This document shows positions 22,989 to 31,751 of a stretch of DNA of 35,273 bases, in pieces. The notes beneath the pieces are model-generated. The model was not told the DNA's origin. It saw only the letters and a list, made by a program, of their open reading frames with translations, and searched no databases. This DNA comes from Bacteroidota bacterium (GTDB lineage Bacteria; Bacteroidota; Bacteroidia; NS11-12g; UBA955), in NCBI GenBank assembly GCA_009918425.1, contig RGEC01000003.1, positions 1 through 35,273 on the forward strand, in the 5' to 3' direction. The translations under genes and the position numbers were made by a program. Within the stretch, counting starts at the first letter, position 1. Each line of letters starts with the position of its first letter.

Positions 22989-24930
22989 TGTGTTACCAAA
23001 ACCCCAGAATTTCGCATCAGAATTGAGATTGAGAAGCTTCATACAAAAAATTTTCACGTTCACTATTTTACGTCAGGCAGTTTTTGCCTTGTTGATAATG
23101 ACGCTTTCAAGGGTCTTTTGGGGGATTTTTAATCATGAAATTTTTGCAGATGCCGAAAAATCTGAAATTGTCACCGCAGTGCTTTGGGGAATATTTTTCG
23201 ACCTTCCCCTCCTCGCCTATTTCTTCCTGCCTTTGTGGATTTGGATGATTTTCCTACCCTCTCAAGCCGCAGAACGGCCCTACATATCCAGGGTTTTGAT
23301 GCTGCTGGGAACAAGTCCGATTTTGATACTTAATGGTATCGACACTGCCTACAGCCGTATTTCAGGCCGCAGAAGTGGCGTCGAGCTTTTTGACATTCTC
23401 TCCGATCCTGGCAATTCCACTGCGGGGTATATTGCAGATTACTGGCCAGCGGCTCTCCTGCTTTCATTTTTATTATTTCTCATTTATAAATATACGCCTC
23501 AGGGTGGCCTTCCTGTCTATGATGATATAAGGTCACAATGGAGAAGAGCTTTGATGGTGTTTCTTGCGTTTGTATCCATATGGATTTTCAGTGCAAGAGG
23601 CGGATTTCACCTTAAGCCGTTGTGTACACTTCACGCCGGACTTTATGTGCGGCCTGAGCTGACCTCACTAACCGTAAGCACACCTCTAAATATAATATCA
23701 ATGCCAGGCGGCGAAGAAGTGCCGGAAATCAGGTTTATGGATTTAAAGGTTGCTGAGGAAATCGTAAAACCTGTCTATTACAATAAAAACTTCACCAAAG
23801 ATGGGCGCAAACAGAATATCATTCTGATTATTGTAGAAAGCCTGGGACGTGATTACACAGGTTTTCTGAACGGAAAGGCCTACACCCCATTTCTGGATAC
23901 CTTCAGCCGACATTGTATCAATTTCAGGTATTGTTATGCCAATGGAACGCGAAGTATTGAAATGGTTCCCAGTATTTTTTGCGGTATGCCCGGTATGATC
24001 GAAACGCACTATTTAAATAGCGGATATGCCGGCAACAACATTGAAAATGCCTTTGGCGTTTTTAACAAGGCTGGTTACAGTACTGCTTTTTTTCACGGAG
24101 CGGCTAATGGTACCATGTTTTTTCAGGGATTTTTACAGCAAACCGGCAAAGTGCAGTACTTTGGGCGCGATGAGTATCCACCAAAAGACTACGAACGCGA
24201 TTATGACGGTAACTGGGGAATATTTGATGAACCATATCTGCATTATTTTCTGAAATGCTGCGACACCATGAAAAAACCATTTTTCAACGCGGTATTTACA
24301 TTATCATCGCATCATCCCTACAAGGTTCCTGCTCATCTGGACAATAAGTTTCCAAAAGGCAAGCTTCCGATTCACAAAAGCATAAGGTATACAGACTATG
24401 CTTTACAATCCTTCTTTGAAAAAGCCAGACGGTATCCCTGGTTCAACAATACTTTGTTTGTGATTACCGGAGACCATACCAGTTATGGTGAAGAAGACTA
24501 TTTCTATAGTCCCAGCGGTCATTTTGAAATCCCTTTGTTAATTTATGGGAATCAGATTAAACCTACAGTGATAGACAAAACGGTTTCGCAATGTGATATA
24601 GTGCCCGCAGTTATGCATCTTACCGGTGTCAAGGCCCAATTTTATGGATTTGGCAAAAATCCTTTCGATTCCACATACAAAGGATATAGCTTCCACAAAG
24701 AGAAAAACCTGTACTATATTATCAGATATCCCTATGCGCTTGGGATAGATGCAGACGGTACCGTTAAAGATTTTCATCTTCAATACAGAAACCGGAAAAA
24801 ACCCGTAATTCTGAAAAGAGAGGGCGCACTTTACGACTCACTGATGCTAACCTTGAAAGCTCATGTGCAGCTTTTCACACACAATGTGCGGAAAAACAAG
24901 TGGTTCATCAAACAACCCGCCGAACATTAA
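22989..24930 (+). CDS. LTA synthase/phosphoglycerol transferase-like sulfatase-family membrane protein (start uncertain, GTG 22989 to ATG 23098)
   Basis: N-terminal TM segments, then NIILIIVESLGRDYTGFLNGKAYTPFLDTFSRH, NGTRSIEMVPSIFCGMPG (catalytic Thr region), HGAANGTMFFQGF, FVITGDHTSYGEEDY. The ORF-track start at 22876 overlaps rpsL and lies upstream of the candidate promoter TAAGTTTG (22983-22990). Confidence 0.88.
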
Positions 24931-24969
24931 AAGCGTCTTAGTGGAACACTTTTTGATTATAAAAGCTAG

Positions 24970-26100
24970 ATGATAAAACGGATTTACACTTTTGGGATTA
25001 TTGCGATGCTTACATGCAGATTGGTCGGACAAATGACACCCAAAACCGATGGTCCTAAAATTGAATTTGCTGAAAAGCAGCATAATTTCGGAGACATTAG
25101 GGAAGATATAAAATATGCAACCCACCGATTTACATTTAAGAACCTAGGAAATAAGGACTTGTTTATCAGCACGGTGCAAACCAGCTGTGGATGTACTACA
25201 CCTGACTGGACAAGAGACACTATCAAACCCGGGCAAAGCGGTTTTGTAGATGCCAAATATGAAACAATAGGAAGAATAGGCAGTTTTCAAAAAACCATTA
25301 CTGTGTACAGCAATGCCGTAAATTTTCCGTTCGTACACCTTGATATTTCGGGAAATGTTCTGAAAGAGATAATCAAGAAAGAGCCTGAATACACTTCCCC
25401 GGGGCAAATTACCTTTACCCCACCCACCGTTAGTTTCAAGCCTCTATTCGACCACAAGGCCGATACACAAACCCTGCGCATAACCAATGGCACTTTGTAC
25501 AGCACTCAATTTAACGCATTGGAAAACCTGCCTGCATTTTGTCAGGTGATTGGCATGCCGCAAACTCTTGAGCCCAATGAAAGTGCCAAAGTGAAAATTG
25601 TGCTGGACGGCAGAAAAATCAATACTTATGGTTTTGGTGCGTTTGAAGTAGCTGTTCCTTCCGATAATGTTCTTTTCCCTTATAACGGTTTTTACGTAGC
25701 CTACGAGCGCAAGCAGTATTTCCCAAAGATGAGTGCAAAAGAACTTGCCAAAGCAGCAAAGCTATCCACAGATAAAACGGTAATTGACTTAGGAAGTGCT
25801 GAGAGCGGCGAGATTTTCAATACCCAATTTACATTTACCAATTTGGGCAAGTCAGATTTAAAACTTCATGAAATTACACCACAGTGCCCATGCGTGAAGG
25901 TTGAATATAGCAAAAATGTGTTAAAACCGGGCGAGAGCATGGCAGTAAAAATGCGGTTTGATACCGGAATCAAGCATGGGAAAAGCACACAAACCATTAA
26001 TATTATCAGCAACGACCCTACACAACCTGAAAGAAGCCTCTACCTGGTGGCGCATCTACCCGAAAGAGATAAGCCGAAATGTGCTACCTGCCCTCGGTAA
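24970..26100 (+). CDS. Secreted protein with two DUF1573 (ASH/HYDIN-like) domains
   Basis: Signal-peptide-like N-terminus; two copies of the motif ...IEFAEKQHNFGDIRED...FTFKNLGNKDLFISTVQTSCGCTTPDW / VIDLGSAESGEIFNTQFTFTNLGKSDLKLHEITPQCPCVKVEY. Confidence 0.9.
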   Translation: MIKRIYTFGIIAMLTCRLVGQMTPKTDGPKIEFAEKQHNFGDIREDIKYATHRFTFKNLGNKDLFISTVQTSCGCTTPDWTRDTIKPGQSGFVDAKYETIGRIGSFQKTITVYSNAVNFPFVHLDISGNVLKEIIKKEPEYTSPGQITFTPPTVSFKPLFDHKADTQTLRITNGTLYSTQFNALENLPAFCQVIGMPQTLEPNESAKVKIVLDGRKINTYGFGAFEVAVPSDNVLFPYNGFYVAYERKQYFPKMSAKELAKAAKLSTDKTVIDLGSAESGEIFNTQFTFTNLGKSDLKLHEITPQCPCVKVEYSKNVLKPGESMAVKMRFDTGIKHGKSTQTINIISNDPTQPERSLYLVAHLPERDKPKCATCPR

Positions 26101-26105
26101 TTGTT

Positions 26106-26822
26106 TTAGCGCAGGTTGTGATAAACATTCTGAACATCATCATCTGATTCCAGGCGTTCTATAAGTTCCAATACTTCATTTGCCTGAGATTCTTCAAGAT
26201 CCACAAAAGAATTGGGAATATATTGCAATTCTGCACTGGCCGCCTCTATACCTAGTTCTTCCAATCCCTTCTGCATATTGCCAAAATCTGTGAAGCTGGT
26301 ATATACATAAACATCATCCTCATCTATGGCCAAATCTTCACAGCCAAAGTCTATAATTTCCAGTTCAAATTCATCGAGATCCTTGCCTTTAAGGGCTGAT
26401 TTGGATATTTTAAAGACACCTTTGCGCGTAAATACAAAATCGAGAGAACCTGTTTTGCCCAGAGCACCATCGCACTTATTGAAATGGGAACGAACATTGG
26501 CAACAGTTCGGGTATTGTTATCGGTTGCGGATTCAACCAGAATGGCTACGCCATGCGGCCCGTAGCCTTCGTATTTAATTTCCTCGTAGCCGGCGGTATC
26601 TTTATCGCTGGCACGCTTGATGGCTGCTTCCACCCTGTCTTTAGGCATATTCACGCTTTTGGCATTTTGAATAGCCATGCGCAGACGTGGATTGTAATCA
26701 GGATTTACACCGCCCTGCCTTACAGCTATGGCAATTTCTTTTCCTATGCGGGTAAATTGCTTCGCCATGCGATCAAAGCGGGCAAACATTTTGTGTTTTC
26801 GTTTTTCGAATATGCGTCCCAT
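26106..26822 (-). CDS. YebC/PmpR family transcriptional regulator/translation factor
   Basis: KRKHKMFARFDRMAKQFTRIGKEIAIAVRQGGVNPDYNPRLRMAIQNAKSVNMPKDRVEAAIKRA...EEIKYEGYGPHGVAILVESATDNNTRTVANVRSHFNKC. Confidence 0.95.
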   Translation of the reverse strand: MGRIFEKRKHKMFARFDRMAKQFTRIGKEIAIAVRQGGVNPDYNPRLRMAIQNAKSVNMPKDRVEAAIKRASDKDTAGYEEIKYEGYGPHGVAILVESATDNNTRTVANVRSHFNKCDGALGKTGSLDFVFTRKGVFKISKSALKGKDLDEFELEIIDFGCEDLAIDEDDVYVYTSFTDFGNMQKGLEELGIEAASAELQYIPNSFVDLEESQANEVLELIERLESDDDVQNVYHNLR

Positions 26823-26867
26823 TTATTCGGCAAAATTAATACAAGGATGTGTAAGGTAGAGAAAAAG

Positions 26868-26895
26868 AAAAGGGGAAACCCGTGTTTCCCCTTTT
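26868..26895 (-). terminator. Intrinsic terminator of the TonB-dependent receptor gene
   Basis: AAAAGGGGAAAC-CCGT-GTTTCCCCTTTT: 12-bp perfect stem downstream (minus strand) of the receptor stop at 26915, followed by a T-rich stretch on the minus strand. Confidence 0.85.
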
Positions 26896-26914
26896 CAAAG
26901 CGATTAACCCACAG

Positions 26915-29143
26915 TTAAAATGAGAGCCTTACTGATGCTACCAGATTTCTTCCGGGGGCTGAAATTCCGCTTGAAAAAACACGATAATTTAAATCAAGTA
27001 CATTCTCAACGGCAAAAGATGCTGCCAGATTTTTATTCACCTGCCAGCTAGCACGCAAATTGTATGTTTGCCAAGCCGGTGTTTCTCCACCTGGTGCATA
27101 CTGGGCATTATCTTCTCCGCTGGGGCTGTATTCTCGCCTGATTTTTCGGCCGTTGAACAACATAAATGCTTCCCACTGCCATTCCTCGCTTGACCAACGC
27201 AAACCCAGTCTGCCATGATCTGGCGCAATATGATCTATGGGTGTCCATAAAGCTTTCTCAGCTGACTTATAACGCCCAAAAGTACTGTTGTAATTTACAT
27301 CTGCAAATAACCCTTCTATGAGATGAATTTTTGCGGCAAAATAACCTCCTGTTACATATCCAAGAGCTGAATTACCCATTTGAAAAACAGGGGTACGCTG
27401 ACCTTCAAAATCAAAGGAATCATCACCATTATAAATACCGGGGCCATCAATCAGCAACTGGGTTATGCGGGTGTAATAACCTCCCATTTCCAGATGTATT
27501 TTCTTTCGGTCTAGGCGAAATCCAAGATCCAGGGTGCGGGTGCGCTCAGGTTTCAGGTCTTTGTTAGGAATGACCAGTTTTCTGCCGGGCACACTCTCAA
27601 ACAGTTTGGTCATATCATCCACATTTGGATTTCTGAAACCTGCAGCAAGACTGGCTTTGAAAAACAATCCGTCCCAATCCATTTTTTTGGAAAGTCCGAG
27701 GTTATAAACCGGGGCAAGACTGCTTATTTCAGCCAATTGGTAGGGTAACTTTAAAAAATTATCAGAACTAAAACTGGCATTAAGCTGATAATAAGTTAAG
27801 CGAAATCCTCCCTCGAGGATGAAATCATGGGGTTTAATGGCGTAAATGGCATTGGCGAATAAGGCAGAAGACATTGTATTAGCTCCGCCATCAGCATACC
27901 GGGTATTCTTACTGGCAGCAATCTCACCTGTTTTTACATTTTTGGTTGAGGCAGTAGACTGAACTTTATTTACAACCCATTCTGCCCCGCCCTGTATTTG
28001 AAAATCTGGCTTCACATTCACTACGAAATCGTAGTTAACGGCTGTCATTCCGACTTTATCCAGCTGTGTAAGTTCGGATTCATTCCCAAACCGCCTGGTG
28101 ACCCTTCCTACACTTGTGGTTTGGTGAGATAAAATCAGTCTGTGATTCCAGCCATCCTTTTTAGGAATCAACAAAGTGTAAGAAAAAAAATCTCTGTTTT
28201 GAGGAACGTAATTCCATGTGGCAAAGCGGAATTTTCCGGCAGAAATATCTGTAAGCCTGTCATATCTTGGCACAGCATCTGCCCTAGACAGCTGCATATT
28301 CAGCGTATGGATAAGATTTCCCGATTTTACCGAAAGCTTAGAAAACACATCATTCTGTGTGTAGGCACTTCCCAGTTGCACGTAGGGATTGTCATTCAAC
28401 AACATGGTATCTCTATTGTATATTCTGGCGCTGTAATAGCTGCGCAAGCCAAAAGTATCCCAATGTGAAAAATGTCTTTGCTGGCCCATACGAAGATTAC
28501 TGAAATCGCTGCTCGTAGTACTAAAAACCCATGCTACATTCTTTCCGCTCAATTCCATATTAACATTGGAAATTGCGGCACTGGCCGCTGACATATACCT
28601 AAAATTGGCGTTGGCACCGGCAAATCCAAAATTAGCATTCCGGAATTTAGGATCACGGGTTTTCATATATACTACCCCACCAAGGGCATCGCTGCCAAAC
28701 TGGGTAGAACCTGAACCAAAGAAAACTTCAGTTCTGTCAAGCATAAATTGATCGACAGTAATTATATCCTGTAAATGTCCTGCTCGGTATGTGGCGTTGT
28801 TCATGCGAACCCCGTCAACAACGAGTAAAACCCTACTAGATTCAAAACCACGGAGAACCGGGCTGCCACCACCCAACTGGCTTTTCTGCACAAAAACCTG
28901 TCCGGTCTGAGATAACATATCTGCCATCGTACCTTGTTGCGCAAGCTGCATCTGTCTGGCAGAAATAACTTCAATCTGACGGGTCGTATTGGCTCTGCTT
29001 GAGCCAAATCGCTGCGCTGAAACCAAAATTTCGTCCATGGTCTCCAGCTCGGCTGTGTCTTTGATTTTATTTAGTTGCTCATTCTGAGCCCTGACTGCCA
29101 TGATTAATACAAGCATGACAATCAATAATGATTGTTTTTTCAT
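26915..29143 (-). CDS. TonB-dependent outer-membrane receptor, hemoglobin/heme-receptor-like
   Basis: Signal peptide; plug domain MADMLSQTGQVFVQKSQLGGGSPVLRGFESSRVLLVVDGVRMNNATYRAGHLQDIITVD...GSGSTQFGSDALGGVVYMKTRDP; barrel ends in ...NLVASVRLSF. Confidence 0.92.
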   Translation of the reverse strand: MKKQSLLIVMLVLIMAVRAQNEQLNKIKDTAELETMDEILVSAQRFGSSRANTTRQIEVISARQMQLAQQGTMADMLSQTGQVFVQKSQLGGGSPVLRGFESSRVLLVVDGVRMNNATYRAGHLQDIITVDQFMLDRTEVFFGSGSTQFGSDALGGVVYMKTRDPKFRNANFGFAGANANFRYMSAASAAISNVNMELSGKNVAWVFSTTSSDFSNLRMGQQRHFSHWDTFGLRSYYSARIYNRDTMLLNDNPYVQLGSAYTQNDVFSKLSVKSGNLIHTLNMQLSRADAVPRYDRLTDISAGKFRFATWNYVPQNRDFFSYTLLIPKKDGWNHRLILSHQTTSVGRVTRRFGNESELTQLDKVGMTAVNYDFVVNVKPDFQIQGGAEWVVNKVQSTASTKNVKTGEIAASKNTRYADGGANTMSSALFANAIYAIKPHDFILEGGFRLTYYQLNASFSSDNFLKLPYQLAEISSLAPVYNLGLSKKMDWDGLFFKASLAAGFRNPNVDDMTKLFESVPGRKLVIPNKDLKPERTRTLDLGFRLDRKKIHLEMGGYYTRITQLLIDGPGIYNGDDSFDFEGQRTPVFQMGNSALGYVTGGYFAAKIHLIEGLFADVNYNSTFGRYKSAEKALWTPIDHIAPDHGRLGLRWSSEEWQWEAFMLFNGRKIRREYSPSGEDNAQYAPGGETPAWQTYNLRASWQVNKNLAASFAVENVLDLNYRVFSSGISAPGRNLVASVRLSF

Positions 29144-29212
29144 TTTTATTTTTTTGAAAGTGAATAGAAAAGAGGAACATCAGTTAATCAGATTTTGTCG
29201 AAATCTACAACT

Positions 29213-29698
29213 TTACACTTCCGGTGGTGGAGAAAAAACGGGCACAAATGGATTTACGGTAATGTAGCAATTATAACTATTAGCAACTATGGCGTATGTC
29301 GTGGGTATTTTCAATTCAAATACATTTTCAGTAGCAATTGTTTTAATCCAGTAGGCTGTTTTGCCAGATTGGCCATGGTTTTTTTCATCTTGTTCTTCCA
29401 GCCATTTTTCTTTGGTATCATCAATTACAGTAATCAGCCAGTAAGACCCCTTGTCCGCCACGGAGATTACATCATAACGATGCCCCTTAAAATCAAACTC
29501 TACACATTTATCGGCATTGGGATAATCTTTTTTCTCAAGCCTTACTATTTCACCACTAAGTTCTTCCCATTGCCTCTCAATTTTGGAGTGAATATCGGCA
29601 CGGTGGAATGCAATAGAAATACCGTTGATAAGTGGGAAAACCGCCAGAAGGACAGCAAGCGCAAACAAATGAAATTTAAAACCTTTTGGCGATAGCAC
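29213..29698 (-). CDS. Hypothetical small membrane-anchored protein (start inferred; ORF track start 29761)
   Basis: One hydrophobic segment (FHLFALAVLLAVFPLINGISIAF) then a soluble charged domain; promoter-like TTTG-N19-TATTTTTG (29735-29705) suggests a start at or after GTG 29698. Confidence 0.6.
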   Translation of the reverse strand: MLSPKGFKFHLFALAVLLAVFPLINGISIAFHRADIHSKIERQWEELSGEIVRLEKKDYPNADKCVEFDFKGHRYDVISVADKGSYWLITVIDDTKEKWLEEQDEKNHGQSGKTAYWIKTIATENVFELKIPTTYAIVANSYNCYITVNPFVPVFSPPPEV

Positions 29699-29704
29699 AG
29701 GTAG

Positions 29705-29735
29705 CAAAAATAATTTATTACATAACAAACACAAA
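29705..29735 (-). promoter_or_regulatory. Bacteroidetes-type promoter for hypothetical protein (and possibly the TonB receptor)
   Basis: Minus strand TTTG (29735-29732), 19-nt spacer, TATTTTTG (29712-29705). Confidence 0.6.
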
Positions 29736-29769
29736 CAGTCTTGTGTAAAAAGTGACCGCAATTATTGGG

Positions 29770-29777
29770 TAACTTTG
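29770..29777 (+). promoter_or_regulatory. -7 element TAACTTTG of the thiolase gene
   Basis: TAnnTTTG match 7 nt before ATG 29785; -33 box not clear. Confidence 0.5.
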
Positions 29778-29784
29778 CACCAAC

Positions 29785-30984
29785 ATGCAGGAAGTTTATG
29801 TAATTGATGCTCTACGCACACCGGTGGGTAAATTTGGCGGAAGCCTTTCAGGAATTAGACCTGACGATCTGGCCGCCCATGTTATTCGTGAAATTATATC
29901 CCGAAACACAGCCATTGATTTTTCAAATACGGATGAGGTCATTTTTGGAGCAGCCAATCAGGCAGGAGAAGACAACCGCAACGTGGCACGAATGGCCTTA
30001 CTTTTGGCCGGAATGCCGGTAACTGTGCCGGGATACACGGTAAACCGTTTGTGTGCCAGTGGCTTACAAAGTATTATGAACGGCTATATGGCAATTAAAT
30101 CCGGGACTGCTGAACTAATTATCGCAGGTGGTACTGAAAGTATGACGCGTGCACCGTTTGTTATGGCCAAAGCTGAAACTGCATTTCAAAGGAGCACAGA
30201 AATTTACGACACCACCATAGGCTGGCGATTCACCAACAAAAAACTGGCAGATGCCTATTATCCCTACAGCATGGGCGAAACCGCCGAAAATGTAGCCGAG
30301 AAATACGAAATCAGCCGTGAGGATCAGGATATTTTTGCCTGCGAGTCTCAAACCAAATGGCAACAAGCACATGAGGCCGGAAAGTTCAAAGATGAAATCA
30401 GTCCGATTCCGGTGCCCGGGAAAAAGGGAGAAATTCATTATTTCGATACCGATGAGCACCCCAGACTTAGTTCTGTAGATGTGCTGGCAACATTAAAACC
30501 CGCTTTTAAGAAAGATGGAACTGTTACTGCAGGAAACAGCAGCGGAATTAATGACGGTGCGGCATGCTTGATTCTGGCTTCGGGTGATGCAATAAAAAAA
30601 TACAACCTTACTCCACTGGCACGAATCGCCGGTATTGGAGCCGCAGGGGTAGATCCTGCCATTATGGGTATTGGCCCGGTTCCGGCAACGCAGAAAGCAC
30701 TAAAACATGCCGGAATTGGTGTAAATGATTTATCGGTTGCCGAACTAAACGAAGCCTTTGCCAGTCAGGCAGTAGCCAGTATGCGCGAACTCAATATTAA
30801 TCCGGCAATTGTGAACCCAAATGGCGGCAGCATTGCGATTGGGCATCCATTGGGTGCAAGTGGAGCCCGCATCAGCACTACCCTTCTGCATGAAATGAAA
30901 AGGAATGCCACTGCCCGATATGGACTGGCAACCATGTGCATTGGTGTGGGTCAGGGCTGTGCCATTGTTTTTGAAAAAGTATAA
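29785..30984 (+). CDS. Acetyl-CoA C-acyltransferase / 3-oxoadipyl-CoA thiolase-like (PcaF/PaaJ type)
   Basis: VYVIDALRTPVGKFGGSLSGIRPDDLAAHV, NRLCASGLQSIMNGY (active Cys), ANQAGEDNRNVARMALLLAGMP and IYDTTIGWRF (PcaF/PaaJ hallmarks), GHPLGASGAR, CIGVGQGCA. Confidence 0.92.
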   Translation: MQEVYVIDALRTPVGKFGGSLSGIRPDDLAAHVIREIISRNTAIDFSNTDEVIFGAANQAGEDNRNVARMALLLAGMPVTVPGYTVNRLCASGLQSIMNGYMAIKSGTAELIIAGGTESMTRAPFVMAKAETAFQRSTEIYDTTIGWRFTNKKLADAYYPYSMGETAENVAEKYEISREDQDIFACESQTKWQQAHEAGKFKDEISPIPVPGKKGEIHYFDTDEHPRLSSVDVLATLKPAFKKDGTVTAGNSSGINDGAACLILASGDAIKKYNLTPLARIAGIGAAGVDPAIMGIGPVPATQKALKHAGIGVNDLSVAELNEAFASQAVASMRELNINPAIVNPNGGSIAIGHPLGASGARISTTLLHEMKRNATARYGLATMCIGVGQGCAIVFEKV

Positions 30985-31751
30985 TGCGTTATTTTCTGGA
31001 ACTGGCTTACAACGGAACTGATTTTGGCGGCTGGCAAAAACAGGACGAGGTGGTTAGTATCCAGGCTGTTTTGGAAAGTAAATTATCTCTTATTCTCAGA
31101 CAGCCTGCTGAAGTATACGGTTGTGGCCGCACCGACACCGGTGTTCACGCCACCTACTTCACAGCCCATTTTGATACAGATGCTGAGGTACCCGCAAATC
31201 TGGTTTACCGCCTCAATGGAATGTTGCCAAAAACCATATCCGTATTTCAATGCCGTCAGGTGACAGACGAACTGCACGCCAGGTTTTCAGCTATTGCCAG
31301 AACCTACCGCTATTATATCACACATGCACGCAATCCTTTCACGCATCAAACTTCCTTTTATTCACCTTTCAAACCCAACATTGAACTGATGAACAAGGCC
31401 GCTGAAATGCTTTTATCTCACACAGAGTACCGATGCTTTTGCAAAGGCAAAGCACCCGGCGGCAGCTACAAATGTGTTGTATCAGAAGCAGAGTGGTGCG
31501 AGACCGAAGATGGACTTGTTTTTAAGGTAACCGCCAACCGGTTTTTACGCAGTATGGTGCGTAGTATGGTAGGGACTATGCTGAAACTGGGATTAGGCAA
31601 AATGACCCTGGACCAATTTTGTGAGTTGTTACAATCCGGGAACCGCAATATGGCAGGAAAATCAGCACCCCCGCAAGGTTTATACCTTGTTGATGTAGTT
31701 TATCCCAATTTCGAAAAAGCAACGAGCCTTATTCAGCCCCCAGTCGCTTGA
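30984..31751 (+). CDS. truA: tRNA pseudouridine(38-40) synthase TruA
   Basis: MRYFLELAYNGTDFGGWQKQ, GCGRTDTGVHATYFTAHFD (catalytic Asp), FSAIARTYRYYI, TANRFLRSMVRSMVGTML; TAATG overlap with thiolase. Confidence 0.96.
   Translation: MRYFLELAYNGTDFGGWQKQDEVVSIQAVLESKLSLILRQPAEVYGCGRTDTGVHATYFTAHFDTDAEVPANLVYRLNGMLPKTISVFQCRQVTDELHARFSAIARTYRYYITHARNPFTHQTSFYSPFKPNIELMNKAAEMLLSHTEYRCFCKGKAPGGSYKCVVSEAEWCETEDGLVFKVTANRFLRSMVRSMVGTMLKLGLGKMTLDQFCELLQSGNRNMAGKSAPPQGLYLVDVVYPNFEKATSLIQPPVA

Noticed and set aside
29160-29212. Short hairpin AGATTT-CGACA-AAATCT upstream of the TonB receptor
   Set aside because: Only a 6-bp AT-rich stem, no T-tract; too weak to call a regulatory RNA or terminator.
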